Positions 19,478-28,128 of a stretch of 64,000 nt of DNA are shown one piece after another. This DNA is from Pseudomonadota bacterium (GTDB lineage: Bacteria > Pseudomonadota > Alphaproteobacteria > Rhizobiales > Hyphomicrobiaceae). The position numbers were made by a program, and so were the translations under genes. The notes beneath the pieces were generated by a model, which was not told where the DNA came from, did no database searches, and was given only the letters and a program-made list of their open reading frames with translations. The DNA is taken from contig JAEZRM010000145.1 of assembly GCA_023412805.1 (NCBI GenBank), forward strand, positions 28,219 through 92,218, in the 5' to 3' direction. The stretch's first letter is position 1, and every line of letters starts with the position of its first letter.

Positions 19478-19651
19478 TTAAAAGGGACGCCCTTTTTTCG
19501 GCGTATGGGACCGCTGTTTGGGACTCTCGCCTGCGACTAAGGCGAGCGCCGGCCGTTCGGCAGCCTTGTTCGCAGCGCTGCGGCGAGCTTCATCGGCGAC
19601 GTGGAGGTAAGCTTCCGTCGTGCGGTAGCTCTTGATAACAGTCGTATAGCG
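19478..19651 (-). pseudogene. Tyrosine-recombinase (integrase) C-terminal relic
   Basis: On the minus strand the last 57 codons before a stop read RYTTVIKSYRTTEAYLHVAD and continue as EARRSAANKAAERPA. The TTEAYLHVADEARR segment resembles the end of phage-type integrases, where the catalytic tyrosine sits in a T(T)ExYxHV context. No catalytic R-H-R core precedes it; upstream the frame becomes an arbitrary Arg-rich stretch. It lies 22 bp downstream of tRNA-Arg, a usual place for an integrase. I read it as the remnant of an excised or decayed integrative element. Similarity is short, so confidence is limited. Confidence 0.45.
19480..19498 (+). terminator. Probable intrinsic terminator downstream of tRNA-Arg
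   Basis: AAAAGGG - ACG - CCCTTTTTT forms a short hairpin with a 3' T-run 24 bp after the tRNA. The A-tract on the other side means it could also act on leftward transcripts. The stem is short (3 GC pairs plus A-T pairs). Confidence 0.6.
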
Positions 19652-19810
19652 CTCCCTGTGCCTATCATGTCCGGCGCGCCAACGTGCCCGCTGGCGGCGG
19701 CGCCCAAAACCGGCTAGGCACCCCGAAACACACGACCATTGGCGACGGACGCCGGCAACTCCACATGGGGCGGGCTGGCGCATCGCCCGTACTCGAAAAG
19801 CCTCCTGATC

Positions 19811-21811
19811 ATGAGCTTCCCGTCAGTCCATCCAGCGCTCGGGCGCGCCCTTGTTGCGCGTGACTACACGGTCCCGACCTCCGTGCAGCTCGCTGTCCTC
19901 GAGGCGCAAGCGGCAGGGCGGGATTTGCTCGTCTCGGCTCAGACCGGTTCCGGAAAAACGGTGGCTTTCGGTCTCGCCATAGCCTCGACGCTGCTCGGTG
20001 AAGAGGAACGTCTGGCGCAGGCCGCCGAGCCGCTCGCCCTCATTGTCGCCCCTACGCGTGAGCTTGCCATGCAAGTGCAGCGCGAGCTCGACTGGCTCTA
20101 TGCAGATGCCGGTGCACGCATCATGGCGTGCGTCGGTGGCATGGACGTGCGCACGGAAGCACGCCAGCTCAGCAATGGCGCTCATATTGTGGTCGGAACG
20201 CCCGGACGCCTGCGCGACCACTTGGAAAGGCGTCGGCTTGATCTGACCAAGCTTGCTGCGGTCGTGCTCGACGAGGCGGACGAGATGCTCGATCTCGGCT
20301 TCCGCGAGGATCTGGAATTCATCCTCGACGCAACGCCTGCGAACCGACAAACGCTGCTGTTTTCGGCCACCATGCCGCGCGACATCGAAGCGTTGGCCCG
20401 ACGCTATCAGCGCGACGCCGTTCGCATCGAGACATCGAGGCGTAATGAGCAGCACGCCGACATCGACTATCGCGCAATGCGCGTCGTGCCGGGCGACACC
20501 GAGAATGCCGTCGTCAATGTGCTGAGGTTCCATGAGGCGAGCGCCGCGATCGTGTTCTGTTCGACGCGGGAAGCCGTGAAGCGGACGCACGCGCGCCTGG
20601 TGGAGCGCGGTTTCTCGGCCGTTGCTCTTTCGGGAGAGTTGACGCAGATCGAGCGCACGCACGCGCTGCAAGCCCTGCGCGATGGCCGCGCGCGTGTTCT
20701 CGTGGCGACGGATGTGGCGGCCCGCGGGCTGGACCTGCCTGCGCTCGCGCTCGTCATTCACGCCGATCTGCCCAATGATGCCGAGACTCTGCTTCATCGC
20801 TCGGGCCGCACGGGCCGGGCTGGCAAGAAGGGCTTGTGCGTGCTGATCGTGCCGTTCAACCGCCGGCGCAAAGCGGATGCGCTGCTGGCCGGAGCGAAGC
20901 TCAAGGTCACGTGGGGGCCGCCGCCCACGCCTGAGGAAATCCGCGCGCGCGATCAGGAGCGGTTTCTGGCCAGCTCCATATTTTCCGATCCCGCGGCCGA
21001 AGAAGACACGAAGCTCATGCAAGTGCTGCAAGCTGGACGCACGGCCGACGAGATTGCACTCGCCCTGGTCCGCATGCACCGTGCGCAGCTTCCCGCACCG
21101 GAAGACCTGACCGAGGATACCGGCCCGCCGCCGCGGCACGGTGATCGTGTTCGAGCACCACGGGAGCGGTTCGAGCGTCGTCAGGATCGCCCCCCGCAGG
21201 ATCGCGACGAGCGCGCGAGCCGGCGGGACAGTCGCGACAGCCGCCCCTCGCGCCCGGCACGGGACCTCGGCCGTGAGATGGTTTGGTTCCGTGTTGATAT
21301 CGGACGTGAGCGCAACGCCGATCCTCGATGGCTGCTGCCACTTCTATGCCGTGCCGGCGCCGTGACGAAGGCCGAGATCGGCGCCATCAAGATTTTCGAC
21401 CGCGACACACGCTTTCAGATCGCCGCCGAATTCGCTGATACGTTCGCTGACGCCGCGCGCTCGATGAAGCCTAACGAGGCACGGATCTCGCGCATCGGCG
21501 CATCTATGGGAGACGATGTCGGTGTGCATGGTAACCCATCCCACACAAGTCGACCGCGGAGCAACGACGAGGCCAAAGCCGAAACCTCGTCCGATCCGCA
21601 AACGGCACCCCGAGCAAAGACGCCATGGCGCGATCGGAATAATGGGAAAGCTGGCGGTCATCCCCATCGCAAAGGCGACGCTCCGAAAGGCCGGGTCAAT
21701 GGTTCCAAGCCTTATGCCGGCTCGTCAAAATCGCACGGCGCACACGACACCGCGGCCAAATTTGTCCACAAGAAGAAGCCCAAGAAGCATCGTGCGCCTC
21801 CGCAGGGCTAG
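19811..21811 (+). CDS. DEAD-box RNA helicase with DbpA-type RNA-binding domain
   Basis: The 666-aa protein has the helicase core in order: Q motif (TSVQ), motif I AQTGSGKT, Ia PTRELAMQ, II DEAD (VVLDEADEMLDLGF), III SATMP, IV IVFCSTR, V ATDVAARGLD and VI HRSGRTGRAG. After an Arg-rich linker (about residues 450-500) comes a DbpA-like domain starting VWFRVDIGRER, then a long basic Lys/His/Pro-rich tail. The pattern matches DeaD/CsdA-like helicases that act on rRNA or mRNA structure. The ATG at 19811 gives a normal N-terminus; an upstream in-frame start would overlap the relic region. Confidence 0.93.
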   Translation: MSFPSVHPALGRALVARDYTVPTSVQLAVLEAQAAGRDLLVSAQTGSGKTVAFGLAIASTLLGEEERLAQAAEPLALIVAPTRELAMQVQRELDWLYADAGARIMACVGGMDVRTEARQLSNGAHIVVGTPGRLRDHLERRRLDLTKLAAVVLDEADEMLDLGFREDLEFILDATPANRQTLLFSATMPRDIEALARRYQRDAVRIETSRRNEQHADIDYRAMRVVPGDTENAVVNVLRFHEASAAIVFCSTREAVKRTHARLVERGFSAVALSGELTQIERTHALQALRDGRARVLVATDVAARGLDLPALALVIHADLPNDAETLLHRSGRTGRAGKKGLCVLIVPFNRRRKADALLAGAKLKVTWGPPPTPEEIRARDQERFLASSIFSDPAAEEDTKLMQVLQAGRTADEIALALVRMHRAQLPAPEDLTEDTGPPPRHGDRVRAPRERFERRQDRPPQDRDERASRRDSRDSRPSRPARDLGREMVWFRVDIGRERNADPRWLLPLLCRAGAVTKAEIGAIKIFDRDTRFQIAAEFADTFADAARSMKPNEARISRIGASMGDDVGVHGNPSHTSRPRSNDEAKAETSSDPQTAPRAKTPWRDRNNGKAGGHPHRKGDAPKGRVNGSKPYAGSSKSHGAHDTAAKFVHKKKPKKHRAPPQG

Positions 21812-22051
21812 GCAACACCATCCGATGTGAATGCCCTGTAGGGCCCTTGAAGTAACCGATCGGGGCCCCGGCATCTGCTTGAACTCGTTGCCTAATCAGC
21901 AGGTGGCGGGACAGATCACGGCCGCCGGAGTCGATGAGGCGCTTACCCTTTAGTTGAGACCCCAAGGTATTGCATGTGGCATACCAGCCGTGCCATCCTT
22001 TCTCCCAATAACGAGTGTCGGCAAAGACCGACCCATTCAGGAGGAAGGCCC

Positions 22052-23179
22052 ATGTCAAAATCATCCGAACCTGTAAACCGTCGCCGATTTCTCAAAGGCG
22101 GCGCGCTGGCGGCTGCTGCTGCCGGCACGGTCGCCATGCCGAATGTGTCCCGCGCTCAAACCGCAACCCTGAAGATGCAGGGCTCGTGGGGCGCCAAGGA
22201 CGTGTTCAATGAGATGGCGATCGATTACGTCGACCGCGTCAACAAGATGGGTGGCGGTCGCCTGAAGATCGACTATCTCGTCGGCGGCGCCGTTGTGCAT
22301 CCCTTTCAAGTGTTCGACGCGGTGCATGGCGGCCAGCTCGACGCCGCGCATACCGTGCCGGTCTATTGGTACGGCAAGCACAAGGCCGCGTCGCTGTTTG
22401 GCACGGGGCCCGTGTTCGGCTTCAACGCCAACGAGGGTCTGGGCTGGATCCACAATGGCGGCGGCAAAGAGCTGTACGAAGAGCTCCAGACGCAGATCAT
22501 GAAGGTCGACATCAAGAGCTTCTTCGCGATGCCGCAGCCGACGCAGCCGCTCGGCTGGTTCAAGAAGCCAATCACGTCGGCCGATCAGCTCAAGGGCCTC
22601 AAGTATCGCACGGTTGGTCTGGCGGCCGATCTGTTCCAGGCATTGGGGGCATCGGTTGCGCAGCTTCCCGGCGGCGAGATCGTGCCGGCCATGGAGCGCG
22701 GCGTTATCGACGGGTTCGAGTTCAACAACCCGACGTCCGACCGCCGCTTCGGTGCGCAGGACGTTGCCAAGAACTACATGCTGGGCAGCCACCATCAGGC
22801 TACCGAATACTTCGAGATCATGTTCAAGCGCTCGAAGTTCACGGCACTGCCGGCCGAGCAACAGGCGATCCTGCAGTACGGCGCCGAGGCCGTCTCTTCC
22901 GCCAACGAGTGGAAGGCGATGGACTATTACTCGAAGGATCTCCAGGAGCTGATCAATAAGGACAAAGTCAACGTCGTCCGCACGCCGCAAGCGGTGTTCG
23001 ACGCCCAGATCAAAGCCTGGGATGGACTGATCGAGACTCTCGGTAAAGACCCCTACATGAAGAAGGTGATGGACTCCCAGAAGGAGTGGGTGCGTCGCGT
23101 GGTGTACTACAACATGAACAACGCCACCGACTACAAGGGCGCCTTCAACCATCACTTCCCGGGCGTGCTGAAGATCTAA
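22052..23179 (+). CDS. TRAP transporter substrate-binding protein (DctP family)
   Basis: The 375-aa protein starts after a GGAGGA site and carries a twin-arginine type signal, RRRFLKGG at residues 10-17, followed by an Ala-rich hydrophobic stretch. The mature part is a DctP-fold solute receptor with the family landmarks GGEIVPAMERGVIDGFEFNNP and a conserved LKGLKYR segment. It should bind an organic acid (often 2-oxo or aromatic carboxylates) in the periplasm and pass it to the DctQM permease encoded next. A terminator-like hairpin separates it from dctQ, which would favour high expression of the receptor. Confidence 0.93.
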   Translation: MSKSSEPVNRRRFLKGGALAAAAAGTVAMPNVSRAQTATLKMQGSWGAKDVFNEMAIDYVDRVNKMGGGRLKIDYLVGGAVVHPFQVFDAVHGGQLDAAHTVPVYWYGKHKAASLFGTGPVFGFNANEGLGWIHNGGGKELYEELQTQIMKVDIKSFFAMPQPTQPLGWFKKPITSADQLKGLKYRTVGLAADLFQALGASVAQLPGGEIVPAMERGVIDGFEFNNPTSDRRFGAQDVAKNYMLGSHHQATEYFEIMFKRSKFTALPAEQQAILQYGAEAVSSANEWKAMDYYSKDLQELINKDKVNVVRTPQAVFDAQIKAWDGLIETLGKDPYMKKVMDSQKEWVRRVVYYNMNNATDYKGAFNHHFPGVLKI

Positions 23180-23210
23180 AGCAGTTCTGGCATTCCATGC
23201 CATGACGAAG

Positions 23211-23246
23211 TATCGGGCGGCGTAACGTTGCGCCGCCCGATATTTT
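23211..23246 (+). terminator. Attenuating terminator between TRAP receptor and permease genes
   Basis: A perfect 12-bp stem TATCGGGCGGCG / CGCCGCCCGATA surrounds the loop TAACGTTG and is followed by TTTT. Placed between the receptor and dctQ within one operon, it probably causes partial termination so that receptor is made in excess over permease. Confidence 0.8.
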
Positions 23247-23290
23247 GACGACAGCACTCTGGGCGGCGCCCGCCGCGGATCGGTGCAAAA

Positions 23291-23893
23291 ATGAAAAATT
23301 TCCTCTTCTTCATCGACTCGCTCAGCACTTGGACGGGTAAGGCGTTCGCTTGGCTTATCCTGGTCCTCACGCTCGGTGTGAGCTACGAGGTTCTCGTTCG
23401 ATACGCGTTTCGTGCGCCGACCACCTGGGCCTTCGACTTCAGCTACATCAACTACGGCGCGCTGTTCCTCATGGCTGGCGCCTATACGCTTTCGCGCGGC
23501 GGGCACGTCCGCGCCGACGTCGTGTACCGCTTCTTCAAGCCGAGGACGCAGGCGAGCATCGATCTTGTCCTGTACATCATCTTCTTTCTGCCGGCCGTCG
23601 CAGCGCTCATCTATTCCGGATGGCACTACGCCGCCTTTTCCATCCGCTTCAAGGAAGTGAGCATCTTCAGCCCGGCCGGCATTCCGATCTTTCCGCTGAA
23701 GGCCCTCATTCCCGTGACCGGTGTGCTCCTCCTGCTCCAGGGCATCGCCGAGATCATCCGGTGCATCATCTGCATTCGAGAGGGGGACTGGCCGCAGCGT
23801 CTTCACGATGTGGAGGAAACCGAGAGCGTGGTCATCCGCGAGCGTTTGGAGCAGCAGGAGCCGACGCTCCAAAATCCGTCCAAGGGGGGGTAA
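23291..23893 (+). CDS. TRAP transporter small permease (DctQ)
   Basis: The 200-aa protein has the four-helix layout of DctQ: helices near residues 12-35, 47-65, 90-110 and 133-155. The family segment VSYEVLVRYAFRAPTTWAFDFS lies after the first helix. The C-terminal tail is charged and cytosolic. It forms the membrane complex with DctM. It lies two bases before the dctM start, so the two are translationally linked. Confidence 0.92.
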   Translation: MKNFLFFIDSLSTWTGKAFAWLILVLTLGVSYEVLVRYAFRAPTTWAFDFSYINYGALFLMAGAYTLSRGGHVRADVVYRFFKPRTQASIDLVLYIIFFLPAVAALIYSGWHYAAFSIRFKEVSIFSPAGIPIFPLKALIPVTGVLLLLQGIAEIIRCIICIREGDWPQRLHDVEETESVVIRERLEQQEPTLQNPSKGG

Positions 23894-23895
23894 GC

Positions 23896-25245
23896 ATGTC
23901 CGACCCGGCAGTTGGCATGCTGATGTTGGGGCTGTTCGTCTTCATCATCATGCTGGGTTTCCCGATTGCCTTCACGCTCATCGCGATGGGCGTCGGCTTC
24001 GGTTTCTACGCCTACTACGTTCCCGCTCAGGCCTTCTTCGAGAACAGGGTATTCACGCTCCTGGTTCAGAAGACGTTCGAGGTGACATCGAACGACACGC
24101 TGATAGCCGTGCCGTTGTTCCTGTTCATGGGATACCTGATAGAACGCGCGAACATTCTCGACCGGCTTTTTCATGCGTTGCAGCTGTCGATGGCGCGCGT
24201 ACCCGGCGCGCTCGCCGTTGCAACAATGATCACGTGCGCGATGTTTGCGACGGCGACGGGCATCGTCGGCGCTGTCGTGACGCTCATGGGATTGCTGGCG
24301 CTGCCGGCCATGCTGCGCGCCGGTTACGACATCAAGCTCTCGACGGGCGTCGTGTGTGCCGGTGGCTGCCTCGGCATTCTCATTCCGCCGAGCATTCTGC
24401 TGATCGTGTACGCTGCGACGGCAGGCGTATCGGCGGTGAAGCTCTATGCCGCGGCATTCTTCCCGGGGTTCCTGCTCGCGGGTCTCTACATCGGATACAT
24501 CATACTGCGGGCCGTCATTAATCCGGCACTCGCGCCGAAACTTCCCAAGGAGCAAACGGACGTTCCGACACTCGTCGTCATGAAAGCTCTGGCGACATCA
24601 TTTTTGCCTCTCGCCATTCTTATCGTTTGCGTGCTCGGCGCGATCCTCTTCGGCCTTGCAACACCATCTGAAGCCGCGGCGGCGGGCGCACTCGCGAGCC
24701 TCGTGCTCGCAGCCGTCTATCGCGCGCTAAACTACGAGATGCTGAAGGAGTCCGTCTATCTAACGGCGCGTGCCACCGCGATGGTCTGCTATCTCTTCAT
24801 CGGGTCATGGACTTTCGCGTCCGTGTTCGCGATTCTCGGCGGTCAGCAGGTCGTGGAGGATTTCATCCTCGGCCTCAATCTCAGTCCAATTCAGTTCCTG
24901 CTGATGACCCAGGCCATCATCTTCCTTCTGGGCTGGCCGCTGGAATGGACCGAGATCATCGTCATCTTCGTTCCGATCTTCCTGCCGCTGCTGGACAACT
25001 TCGGGATCGATCCGATCTTCTTCGGCATTCTGGTCGCTCTGAACACGCAGACAGCCTTCAATACGCCGCCGGTTGCGATGGCCGCGTTCTACCTGAAAGG
25101 CGTCGCGCCACCGCAGGTCGAACTCACGCACATCTTCAGGGGCGCGCTGCCATTCGTCGGGATGGTGTTTATTACGATGTTCCTGGTCTACATTTTCCCA
25201 GGCATTGCTCTATGGCTGCCCGACTACCTCTACACGTCACGATAA
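23896..25245 (+). CDS. TRAP transporter large permease (DctM)
   Basis: The 449-aa protein begins MSDPAVGMLMLG and has about 12 hydrophobic helices. Family landmarks include GFPIAFTLIAMG, VPLFLFMGYLIERA, ATGIVGAVVTLMG, GGCLGILIPPSILLIVYA and NTQTAFNTPPVAMAAFYLKG. It is the sodium-coupled transport subunit in the inner membrane. The start at 23896 fits the DctQ stop; the same frame is open further upstream but only as shadow of dctQ. The amidase gene follows 28 bp later and may process the imported compound. Confidence 0.93.
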   Translation: MSDPAVGMLMLGLFVFIIMLGFPIAFTLIAMGVGFGFYAYYVPAQAFFENRVFTLLVQKTFEVTSNDTLIAVPLFLFMGYLIERANILDRLFHALQLSMARVPGALAVATMITCAMFATATGIVGAVVTLMGLLALPAMLRAGYDIKLSTGVVCAGGCLGILIPPSILLIVYAATAGVSAVKLYAAAFFPGFLLAGLYIGYIILRAVINPALAPKLPKEQTDVPTLVVMKALATSFLPLAILIVCVLGAILFGLATPSEAAAAGALASLVLAAVYRALNYEMLKESVYLTARATAMVCYLFIGSWTFASVFAILGGQQVVEDFILGLNLSPIQFLLMTQAIIFLLGWPLEWTEIIVIFVPIFLPLLDNFGIDPIFFGILVALNTQTAFNTPPVAMAAFYLKGVAPPQVELTHIFRGALPFVGMVFITMFLVYIFPGIALWLPDYLYTSR

Positions 25246-25273
25246 GGAGCGGCATGATGGTGGTGCTTGAAGG

Positions 25274-26671
25274 ATGACGCGTTTAGCGGATCTCGGTTTG
25301 ACAGATGCGGCGGCGGCCGTCCGGGAAGGGCGCACCACCGCCGTCGAGCTGACCGAAGATTGCCTGCGTCGCGTGGAGGAGGTTGACGGCGGTATCCAGG
25401 CGTGGGCCTTCCTCGACTCCGAGCACGCGCTTCGGCAAGCGCGGGCGGCCGATGGGTATCGCATGGCAGGTGGTCCGCTCGGTCCCCTTCATGGGGTGCC
25501 GGTCGGCATCAAGGATATATTCGACACGTCCGACTATCCAACCGAGTTCGGCTCGGCGCTTTGGCAAGGTCGCACGCCGCGCGAGGATGCCGTCGCCGTC
25601 GCGCGCTTACGTGCTGCCGGCGCGATCATCCTCGGAAAGACGGTGACGACCGAGTACGCCTACTTTCACCCAGGCAAGACCCGAAACCCGCACGATCCCG
25701 CGCGCACACCTGGCGGATCCTCGAGCGGGTCGGCGGCCGCTGTCGCTGCGGGAATGGTGCCGGCGGCCATTGGATCGCAGACGAACGGCTCGGTTGTTAG
25801 GCCCGCATCCTTCTGCGGCGTCGTCGGCTTCAAGCCGACGCATGGGCTCATCCCGCGCACGGGGGCCATGCTGCTCTCGCGCGCACTCGATCATGTGGGT
25901 GTGTTCACCCGCTCCGTCACCGACGCCGCACTCATGGCCGACGTCCTCGCGGGGTACGACGCCGATGATCCGGACACACGTCCTGTGGCTGGGGGGCATC
26001 TCGCATCTGCCGCCACCAGCGAACCGCCGCTGCCGCCGCGCTTTGCGTTCGTCAAGGGGCCTGCGTGGAAGGCAGCGGATCCCTATCTCGACGAGGCCTT
26101 CGCCGAGCTTGTCGCGGCCCTCGGCAAGAACGTGAGTGCGGTTGATATCGGTAGCTCATTCAATCGCGGCATCGACTTCCACGGCACGGTCATGGCAGCC
26201 GACATGGCGCACAACTTCCGTCGCGATCTTGCCAATGGCGGCGATACACTGAGCCCTCAACTTCGCGAACTGCTCTTGCGTGGCCAGAAGATCAGCGCGT
26301 TCGACTATCTCGAAGCGGTGTCGTCAGCCGAGGGGTTCAATCGGCTCCTCGATGATGTCTTCAACGAGTATGACGCCATTCTGACGTCGTCGTCTCCGGG
26401 CGAAGCGCCGATCGGCACCGCGACGGGCAATCCGGTCTTCTGTTCGCTCTGGACTTATCTCGGCACGCCCGCCGTCTCGCTGCCCCTGCTCGTCGGACCC
26501 AATGGACTGCCGGTTGGCGTGCAGCTCATCGGGCGTCGCGGCAATGATGCGCGCCTCCTGAGATCGGCCCGCTGGCTTGCCCGGCATGTCGCCGATGGCG
26601 GTCGGCGTAAGAAGTCACCCCCGCAACCCAAAAGCTCCGGCCGCCGGACCGGCCAAGGGAGGTCCAAGTGA
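25274..26671 (+). CDS. Amidase (amidase-signature family)
   Basis: The 465-aa protein has the Ser-cisSer-Lys triad of the signature family: Lys80 in PVGIKDIFD, cis-Ser149 in TPGGSSSGSAAAVAAG and nucleophile Ser173 in TNGSVVRPASFCG. The 24-residue spacing between the two serines is the usual one. It hydrolyses a carboxamide; the substrate is unknown but probably relates to the solute brought in by the adjacent TRAP system. The last 30 residues are a Lys/Arg/Pro-rich extension beyond the domain. Its stop overlaps the GTG start of the tiny membrane protein. Confidence 0.92.
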   Translation: MTRLADLGLTDAAAAVREGRTTAVELTEDCLRRVEEVDGGIQAWAFLDSEHALRQARAADGYRMAGGPLGPLHGVPVGIKDIFDTSDYPTEFGSALWQGRTPREDAVAVARLRAAGAIILGKTVTTEYAYFHPGKTRNPHDPARTPGGSSSGSAAAVAAGMVPAAIGSQTNGSVVRPASFCGVVGFKPTHGLIPRTGAMLLSRALDHVGVFTRSVTDAALMADVLAGYDADDPDTRPVAGGHLASAATSEPPLPPRFAFVKGPAWKAADPYLDEAFAELVAALGKNVSAVDIGSSFNRGIDFHGTVMAADMAHNFRRDLANGGDTLSPQLRELLLRGQKISAFDYLEAVSSAEGFNRLLDDVFNEYDAILTSSSPGEAPIGTATGNPVFCSLWTYLGTPAVSLPLLVGPNGLPVGVQLIGRRGNDARLLRSARWLARHVADGGRRKKSPPQPKSSGRRTGQGRSK

Positions 26672-26841
26672 CGAATTTCATCACAGGCATCATCGGCATT
26701 GTGCTGGTAGTCGGCTTCCTGGGCTTCATGCTGGTCTGGGTGCCGGCGCCGCCGCTGATCGCCATTGTCGTGCTTGTCATGGGGCTGCTGATCGTCGACT
26801 TTGTACAGTCGCTGCGCTCAGGCAATGGCAACGGCAGATGA
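26668..26841 (+). CDS. Small membrane protein, 57 aa, unknown function
   Basis: The GTG at 26668 overlaps the amidase stop (GTGA) and is preceded by a strong GGGAGGT site 5 bases upstream, so translation is very likely. The protein has two hydrophobic helices, about residues 5-24 (ITGIIGIVLVVGFLGFMLV) and 29-46, separated by WVPAPP, and a short polar tail. It is too short for standard gene calling and could be missed. I recognise no family; similar tiny proteins accompany some transporter operons. Confidence 0.72.
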   Translation: MTNFITGIIGIVLVVGFLGFMLVWVPAPPLIAIVVLVMGLLIVDFVQSLRSGNGNGR

Positions 26842-26899
26842 GGAAGACTTTCCCTCTCCAAGAGGAGCAGCGCGCGGACCGGGCTTTCGGCCGGCGCAT

Positions 26900-28096
26900 C
26901 TAGTTGAACGCGCTATAGAGCTCGTCGAGTGCGTGGACCAGATCCGCCATCTGGATGTCCGAATGCGCGGGGCTCGGCGTGAGGCGCATGCGCTCCGTAC
27001 CCTTCGAGACAGTGGGGTAGTTGATCGGCTGCACGTAGATCCCGTGCTGGCAGAGCAGACCGTCCGTTAGCGCCTTGCAGCGAATGGGACAGCCCACCAT
27101 CACAGGGACGATGTGACTTGGATTGTCCATCACGGGCAGGCGTTTCGCCTTCAGCAAACCCTTGAGCGTGCGCGCGCGCTCCTGATGTCGGGCGCGCTCG
27201 GCCGTGCTGACCTTCAAGTGGCGAATGGAGGCCAAGGCTCCGGCTGCAACCGCAGGCGCAAGTGATGTCGTGAAGATGAACCCCGGTGCAAATGAGCGGA
27301 TCGCGTCGCAAAGATCGCGCGAGCCGGCGATGTAGCCACCCATGACACCAAAGCCCTTGGCGAGCGTGCCATTGATGATGTCGACGCGATCCATGACGCC
27401 GTCACGCTCGGCAATGCCACCGCCGCGCGGGCCGTACATGCCGACTGCGTGCACCTCATCGAGATAGGTGAGCGCACCGTACTTCTCGGCGAGATCGCAG
27501 ATCGCCGCGATCGGCGCCATGTGCCCGTCCATGGAGTAGACGCTCTCGAATGCGATGATCTTGGGAGTGCTCGGGGAATACTTTCCGAGCTTCGCTTCGA
27601 GATGGTCGATGTCGTTATGGCGGAATATGTGCTTCTCGCACATGCCGTGTCGAATGCCTTCGATCATCGATGCGTGGTTCTTCTCATCCGAGAAGACGAC
27701 CGTGCCGGGCATGAGCTTGATGAGGGTTGAAAGCGTCGCATCATTGGCGACATAGGCTGACGTAAAGAGGAGCGCGGCTTCCTTGCCATGAAGGTCCGCA
27801 AGTTCGTTCTCGAGCTCCACGTGATAGTGCGTCGTGCCGGAGATGTTGCGCGTGCCGCCGGAGCCTGCACCTACGGTATCGATCGCTTCATGCATCGCCG
27901 CCAGCACCGCCGGGTGCTGACCCATGCCGAGATAGTCGTTGGAGCACCACACGGTGATCTCGCGCGTGCCGCTCGTCGCCAGATGATCCGCGACGGGGAA
28001 GTGGCCGCGGCGGCGCTTCAAGTCGGCAAACACGCGATAGCGTCCTTCCTGATGAAGGACCTCGATCCGCTGCTGGAAGACATTCTCGAAGTTCAT
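26900..28096 (-). CDS. hemA: 5-aminolevulinate synthase
   Basis: HemA condenses glycine and succinyl-CoA to 5-aminolevulinate, the first step of heme and bacteriochlorophyll synthesis in alphaproteobacteria. The 398-aa protein has the alpha-oxoamine synthase fold: NDYLGMGQHP, GAGSGGTRNISGT, SDEKNHASMIEGIR, YLDEVHAVGMYG with the PLP aspartate, and the PLP lysine in NGTLAKGFGVMGGY. The ATG at 28096 follows AGGAGAG. It lies 32 bp downstream of the TPR gene on the same strand, so it appears to be the last gene of the multiheme-cytochrome operon. A second hemA elsewhere in the genome is possible. Confidence 0.96.
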   Translation of the reverse strand: MNFENVFQQRIEVLHQEGRYRVFADLKRRRGHFPVADHLATSGTREITVWCSNDYLGMGQHPAVLAAMHEAIDTVGAGSGGTRNISGTTHYHVELENELADLHGKEAALLFTSAYVANDATLSTLIKLMPGTVVFSDEKNHASMIEGIRHGMCEKHIFRHNDIDHLEAKLGKYSPSTPKIIAFESVYSMDGHMAPIAAICDLAEKYGALTYLDEVHAVGMYGPRGGGIAERDGVMDRVDIINGTLAKGFGVMGGYIAGSRDLCDAIRSFAPGFIFTTSLAPAVAAGALASIRHLKVSTAERARHQERARTLKGLLKAKRLPVMDNPSHIVPVMVGCPIRCKALTDGLLCQHGIYVQPINYPTVSKGTERMRLTPSPAHSDIQMADLVHALDELYSAFN

Positions 28097-28128
28097 ATCG
28101 CTCTCCTGCGCGACCAGCCTCGAAGCCG

